This document shows, piece after piece, positions 18,693 through 23,853 of a stretch of DNA of 23,853 nt. Numbering within the stretch: position 1 is the stretch's first letter; every line of letters begins with the position of its first letter. Below the pieces are notes generated by a model. It searched no databases and was not told the origin of the DNA. It saw only the letters and a program-made list of their open reading frames with translations. The DNA comes from Pelargonium nanum. Its lineage: Eukaryota; Streptophyta; Magnoliopsida; Geraniales; Geraniaceae. Location of the stretch: positions 1-23,853 of the forward strand of contig JAYMTF010001367.1 in NCBI GenBank assembly GCA_036897485.1. Reading direction: 5' to 3'. Both the position numbers and the translations under genes were made by a program.

Positions 18693-21600
18693 TCATCGAG
18701 ACTGCCTTGCGCCAGAAACATTTCTAGATGGCCAGAAATTGTCGTTGCCGGGTGTCCCTCCTCTTCCTGAACACCGGAGGCTCTGCTCGGACAATTTGAA
18801 ATCCTTGTCCCTCTGTTCAGAATCCACCACATTCCACCTATCTTGCTTGCCAGCAGACCAGCATCCCTCGGCTGGATCAGGCTTTCTGAGTGCACCCTTC
18901 GTGCCCTTGGGTTCATAATAACTAGGACGTACCACTTTCCACTTATCTTGCTCGCCACAAGGGGCGGGATTCATATTGTTACTATAACATGACGACCTAG
19001 TATTCACATTTGCGCCACGGCCCCATGGTGAATCTTGAGAAGAGGGCTGCAATGGCCCTCTCCTGTGGCCCAACCATCCATGTCGAGCTTCTTTGTACAT
19101 ACAATCTGGTGAAGATGAATTTGTCAAGGTGAACCTGTTATGATGCTCTTTTCTCTCTCTTTCTTGATAATATGTCCTATACACTTCAATCACTGTTTAT
19201 TACAATGTCTCAAAACTATAGAAATCCATATGAATCCTGAGGGGTCAAATGCTAAAATGTTGGGGCAGGGTTTCAGTTTACAAACCTGGAATTGGGTCTA
19301 CGGCCTTGTTGGTCATGCCATAAATCAGTCGGCGTGATGTCATTCTCAAACACTACCTGTACATTCAAAAGAACTATTATGTGATGTTGTTCAGTTTATA
19401 GTAATGTTTCTTGTAGGCAAAACAATGTGACCAGGATCTTAAAATTGCGAAAATGGATCTGTATAATTGGTGCAATTTCCAACTGAGAGCTCAACTAAAT
19501 GTAAAGTACCTTATCAGGCAATATTACACCCTCCAGGAGACGAGGTACGTGATGACAATGAGCTAATTCATAAGGTAAACACCTGCAAAGTAAATAACTT
19601 CATTTTAGTGGAAGAAAAACAGAGTACCTAATCATCTAAATCAATATGGTAATGCCACTTACAACACATCTTGAGAATCAAATGTAGAACTTCTTGCAAA
19701 CAACCGAGGAATGTGTTCTCCATTCCTCGACAATTCTTCAACCTACGTATTGAAAGGAAGAAAAAATTTGATACCACTTTACCTAAATATAAATGAAATG
19801 AGAAAAACTAAACATTCATTAGTTGTTACCGTTAGTTCGTTCTCTGCATGTCTAGTTTCAGCCAGAAGCCGTTCTTCCTCAATAAAGGGAAGCTTGCAGA
19901 TACCCTTTAGAAAAGAAACAATACATTTAATGTGATTTTAGTTTTTAGACTTTGATTACAAATGAGAAATCTATGTGTATGAAAAAATTAGCTAGTATCA
20001 AACCTGCCAAGCATATCTCTTTCCATCTGTGTCCACTTCAAAGTCTAATCATGAAGTACAAAAAGAAACAAATTAACCACAGCAAAATAATAAAAACTAC
20101 TAGAATGTTGTTATAGGAAATAAGTTTCCTACCGGGAGGGTAGAAGTCAATAATTCTCGAATGCTCATCGGTCATTAATGCTCGGTAAACTTCAGGAAGA
20201 GCATTTGCACTGCACACAAAAAATCACTTGTTTTCACAACAACATAACAAATATAAACCACAAAACAATTTGGACAGACCCGATATGAACATTACAAATA
20301 CCTCATGGGAGGGAGGACGCTCATTAGCTGATCAAACGGTTTAAAAGGTACTCCTTTCTGGAACTTAACATGTAGTTTGGATATGCCTCTTAAATCTGAT
20401 GCAAATGGTCCATAGTGGTATGGATAAAACCTGTTACCACATTCCAGGAATTCTTTCAAAATAGATTGAAATTGAATAGCTACAAATTGCAGGGGAAAAT
20501 ATTGCACGACAGACCATAAAACACAAGTCAGCTTGGGCAAACGAAAAGACTCACCATGACCAAGATGGAACTCCAGAAAAATAATAGCACAAAACCCACA
20601 GCAATCCTTCAGTGTACTTGCAGATCTGCCAATGTATATATACAATGATACACCATAAAAACAAAGCTCAAGGGAGGAAATAATGAATTTCACGCTATTA
20701 AAAAAGGTAAATGCATACAATTTCTTTTCTCAAAGCTTCAATCTCTTGAGCGCTCTCGACTGCAAACTTCTGCTTATAGTACCTTTCCTTCCAACCTGCA
20801 GTACCAAATCTCACCTGCAATTGAACAAAAATTGAGCTGAGTTTAACTTTGAAAACATAAATGCACATGTTTCTTTCAACAGAGATATATGAATGAATAT
20901 ACTTTGTCCATCTGCGGACCACCAGATTTGAACAGATCCGATTCCTCACGGATGCTCTTCTTTAATCTTTCTTTCAACTCTTTAGTATTTTCCAATATCT
21001 ACAAGAAGAAAAAAGGTTAATTCACCAATGATAAGCATAAAAAATGGAAATTCGCTTCTGTCATTTAAGCTAAGGTACACATCAATAACCAACACCAAAA
21101 ATCACATATTTTCTATCAGACATCTTTACAGGGTACAAGAATGTAATAGCAGACAATTTCAACATAGCAAAGACATACATCAGAATTATCTCTAGAAGAA
21201 TGTTTCCCACTGCTTATAGAAGGAAGGTTCTCCAAAGAAAGCATAGCCATATCACTGGCGGCACCAGCAGCAGCTTCTACATCCTTCTGAGGGAATAAGA
21301 AGTATAAACAGCATAAATTCCAAAACAAAACAATATTTTTTACAGAGATGCCATTACTAGAATAGATATAAGTAAGCTTAAAACAAAACAAAACAAAAAA
21401 CTAATTAAAGTCACCTACATAATCACGTAAAATCTTTCTAAATTTGCTTTCCTGTACTTCTGCTCTTTTCTTGAATATCTTGTCTTCATATGTACCAACT
21501 TTAAGAATGAACTTCTCCACTCTACTTAGCTTGATATAGTACGGTTTGTTCTGATCAACCTGATTTCCATATAGCCATTAAATGTTTGAGTTCAATCATG

Positions 21601-23527
21601 AGGGCAAGAGTTATAACTTGCAAGGCCAAAGTTATTACTTACCTTCTGCATGTCAACTAAATAGCCTCCAAGATTGTTAAACTCTTCCTTATAGACAGTC
21701 ATCAATAAATCAATAGCACCCTGTAAGAGAATCAGTTACATTTACAAGTACTCGAACCACCACAACTGTGAGATGCAATTCATAATGAAAAAGCAATGGC
21801 AAACCTCGTTAATCTCCAATGTTGGCATGTGAGGAAGAAAATCATTGCCAGCAAAAAAACAGATGAACAAGAAGTCATCTATTATTCGCTCAAGATCAAA
21901 CTCAACATTCTTGGGAGGATTGGCAATCATCAAGTCAAGTTCTAGGTACTCTCTCAAAATCCAAACTTGTAGGAACTGTCCATGTAGAGAAAAACAATAT
22001 GAATGAATAAAAGCATAGATGTACGTAGTCTTTTGAATTTCAAGTAACAAACACAAAATACAATATGTATACCTCATAAGGCTTATCCACAGAAGATTTA
22101 GTCTCAGTAGCCAAGTTCAACTGTTTGAACCAACCCCTTGATTTTATAGGAGCAGAGTTTGGCTGCCAGGGGCAATTTCCAGATGCTGATCTAAATCGAG
22201 ATTGTTGCTCATGTAGTAGCACATCCTACAGATAAAAATTAACCAATCGAACATATGGATTCATTAAATCAACAAATGAATACTAGTACGAGTACACTAG
22301 GAATGAATTCAAGCACAACAAATGTATGAAAATTTTCACACAATAATGGAAAATGTAATCAAATTTACCTCCCTCAGTATTGAAAAATGAACCTCGTGAG
22401 TAGCTAATGCTAGCATGATAAGATCAGCATCCTGCATCCATTAACGATATGCAAGTTATATCCTTTATGCTTTTGAATTTTGATCACAATCACTAGGCTG
22501 TGGGTTAAATCAAGTCTCACCAGACCATATAAGCAATGCTTTGTATTTGGATCATAGTCGGGCAAATTAGGCTGTGAGCGAACAAAAGACATGATCTTAT
22601 GTTCTCCTTCTCCAGGAACATTTGAATCAGATAGAATTACCTGCTTAGAAGCACCAGAAACAACACATTTTCTTCAGAAATTGTATAGACAGCTGACATT
22701 TAACATTTATGTAGCCAATATATATAGAATCAGACCTTGATTTTCTTCCAGCCAGGATCACTTTTCAACCTTAAATGGATATATTCCTTAAGAGCCTCAG
22801 ACAATTTGTACATGAAGTCAGTACCAGGTGTGATGACATTGGAGTCTGAGACTTGGGACTCCACTTTCGGAACAAGCTGTTTTCCTTGATCCTCAAACTC
22901 TTTTCTTAACCTATCTTCTATCTCATCCTAAACAACAACAATAACATTACATTACAAGAATTTTACTAACATGATTACTAAAAAGATGTATGAGAACAAA
23001 CTCACAGCAATTTTCTTGTCCTTGGAATTACGGAAGCGTCTTGATCTCTGTTGGTTCATCTTGGCCCGTGGAGCAACTCCATCTGCGTAACAAAAACGTC
23101 ATTAAAATTGCGATTCACTTGTTGATGGCAACAAAATGAAGTGAAGTGAGGTCTCACCAATGGCTAAAAACAGTAACTTTCTGGGCCTAACCATGCAGAA
23201 AAGGTAATCAATGTATTGATATATGCTTTTGAATACATCTTGGTAGGTGGTAGGAGGAGACATCTGATCATATATCGGGGTGAAGATGAATTAATGTTAG
23301 TACAAAATTATAGCAAGAAAATACATATAAAGAGAGTGCGCAGAGAAACGAACATCATTTTCGGGGTGAAAACATGGATGGATGATTCCATTGAGATCAA
23401 GATAGAGGTTATCAAATTCAATGCCATTTGGGTTGGGCAAGCTTGTGTCCTCTGTTTTTGCTTTGGCTTTCACTACTATTTTTGGATACTTGTTCACGAG
23501 CCATCTATAAAAGGAAGGAACTCCCAT
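18693..23527 (-). CDS. XRN2/3/4-type 5'-3' exoribonuclease, lacking the zinc knuckle
   Basis: Degrades 5'-monophosphate RNA. Twenty-two exons: 23527-23354, 23263-23158, 23082-23006, 22927-22736, 22640-22521, 22431-22369, 22225-22073, 21975-21805, 21720-21643, 21559-21419, 21286-21179, 20998-20903, 20814-20719, 20625-20555, 20430-20302, 20209-20133, 20044-20004, 19904-19830, 19742-19663, 19582-19510, 19356-19286, 19134-18693. These give 2634 nt, 877 aa, with phase kept. Conserved region 1 starts MGVPSFYRW. Catalytic acids are D44 (LYLDLNG), D94 ([20 protein letters not shown]), E194/E196 (VPGEGEHK), D224/D226 (DADLIML), D328/D329 and D340 (GNDFLPHMP), all present. Region 2 continues through [10 protein letters not shown] and [13 protein letters not shown]. 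After ILRE (244), where Arabidopsis XRNs have a CCHC knuckle as I recall, exon 7 has one Cys only. The 147-residue tail is Gly/Arg/Ser-rich. It is shorter than the about 950-1020 aa of Arabidopsis XRN2-4, so it looks like a divergent paralogue. Confidence 0.95.
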
Positions 23528-23558
23528 CTCTCTGAAACTTGTATGAAGAGTATACCCT

Positions 23559-23717
23559 TTACATAATATATACAGAAGAAAAAGAAAGAGAAGAAGAAGA
23601 GAAAGCGTCTGTGTCAGAGTCATGATTATTAGATTGTAGAGTCCCCAGGAAAAGAGGAGCTTCTTGGCGCGATTTTTGAAGCAACTGAAGCTGTTCATCA
23701 TCCAAATCCAATGCCAT
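23559..23717 (-). CDS. Upstream ORF of 52 codons in the XRN leader
   Basis: ATG at 23717, TAA at 23559-23561, 31 nt before the XRN ATG. It starts [20 protein letters not shown], then has an Asp/Ser-rich segment and a Ser run. Its composition looks more protein-like than most chance ORFs here. It may be a translated uORF that represses or tunes XRN, or the first exon of an alternative transcript: a GTATAT that could act as donor follows SFSS. I do not recognise a family. Confidence 0.35.
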   Translation of the reverse strand: MALDLDDEQLQLLQKSRQEAPLFLGTLQSNNHDSDTDAFSSSSLSFSSVYIM

Positions 23718-23853
23718 ATCGAATCATTTGACGGTTGTGTCTAGTGCTTGTTTGGTACCAACTCTATTCCAATTTTTTCAAGACAGTCACAATTTTTTAT
23801 TTTTGGAAAATGTTCCATTTTGGTCCTCTTAGTATCCAATTTGTTTCAAATTG
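23718..23853. promoter_or_regulatory. Upstream region of the XRN gene, cut by the window end
   Basis: AT-rich sequence upstream of the XRN transcript on the minus strand. No TATA box can be assigned with confidence. Confidence 0.4.

Noticed and set aside
23655..23675. E2F-like GGCGCG word upstream of XRN
   Set aside because: The minus-strand and plus-strand readings both miss the required first bases of WTTSSCSS, so it is not a consensus E2F site.

Overview
The window is nuclear DNA of a flowering plant, most likely a eudicot. The supporting signs are GT-AG introns that are AT-rich and mostly 80-700 nt, plant-only families (OVATE, plant-type E2F, nepenthesin-type aspartic protease), a Stowaway-type MITE and a MULE-like element with long terminal inverted repeats. 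No prokaryotic or viral gene was seen.

Layout from left to right. (1) 1-2300 holds two convergent OVATE-family genes: an OFP13/15/18-like gene on + (755-1280), whose start is disrupted by one base, and an OFP6/8/10-like gene on - (1755-2207). (2) 2300-5600 is mostly non-coding. It has one unrecognised 137-codon ORF and a roughly 930 bp non-autonomous MULE-like element (4167-5096). (3) 5811-11557 (-) is a complete 14-exon E2F gene (460 aa) with a 2.46 kb first intron. (4) 13728-15993 (+) is a 4-coding-exon gene for an NSRP1/CCDC55-type splicing-speckle protein (303 aa), probably with an upstream leader exon and with a MITE in its second coding intron. (5) 16932-18308 (+) is an intronless secreted aspartic protease (458 aa). 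(6) 18693-23527 (-) is a 22-exon XRN2/3/4-type 5'-3' exoribonuclease gene (877 aa), convergent with the protease gene and with a 52-codon upstream ORF in its leader.

Exon-intron structures were assembled by hand from splice sites, phase and remembered family sequences. Every join of the three multi-exon genes keeps phase, and the lengths add up to whole codons.

The genes do not form a functional operon-like system. E2F acts in cell-cycle transcription, NSRP1 and XRN in nuclear RNA processing or decay, the OFPs in growth and organ shape, and the protease in the secretory pathway or apoplast. I see no clear case for a new multi-gene system. The best leads are the OFP-OFP-E2F neighbourhood (a possible ancient syntenic block), an XRN paralogue lacking the zinc knuckle, its uORF, the broken OFP start and unexplained inverted repeats at the left edge.
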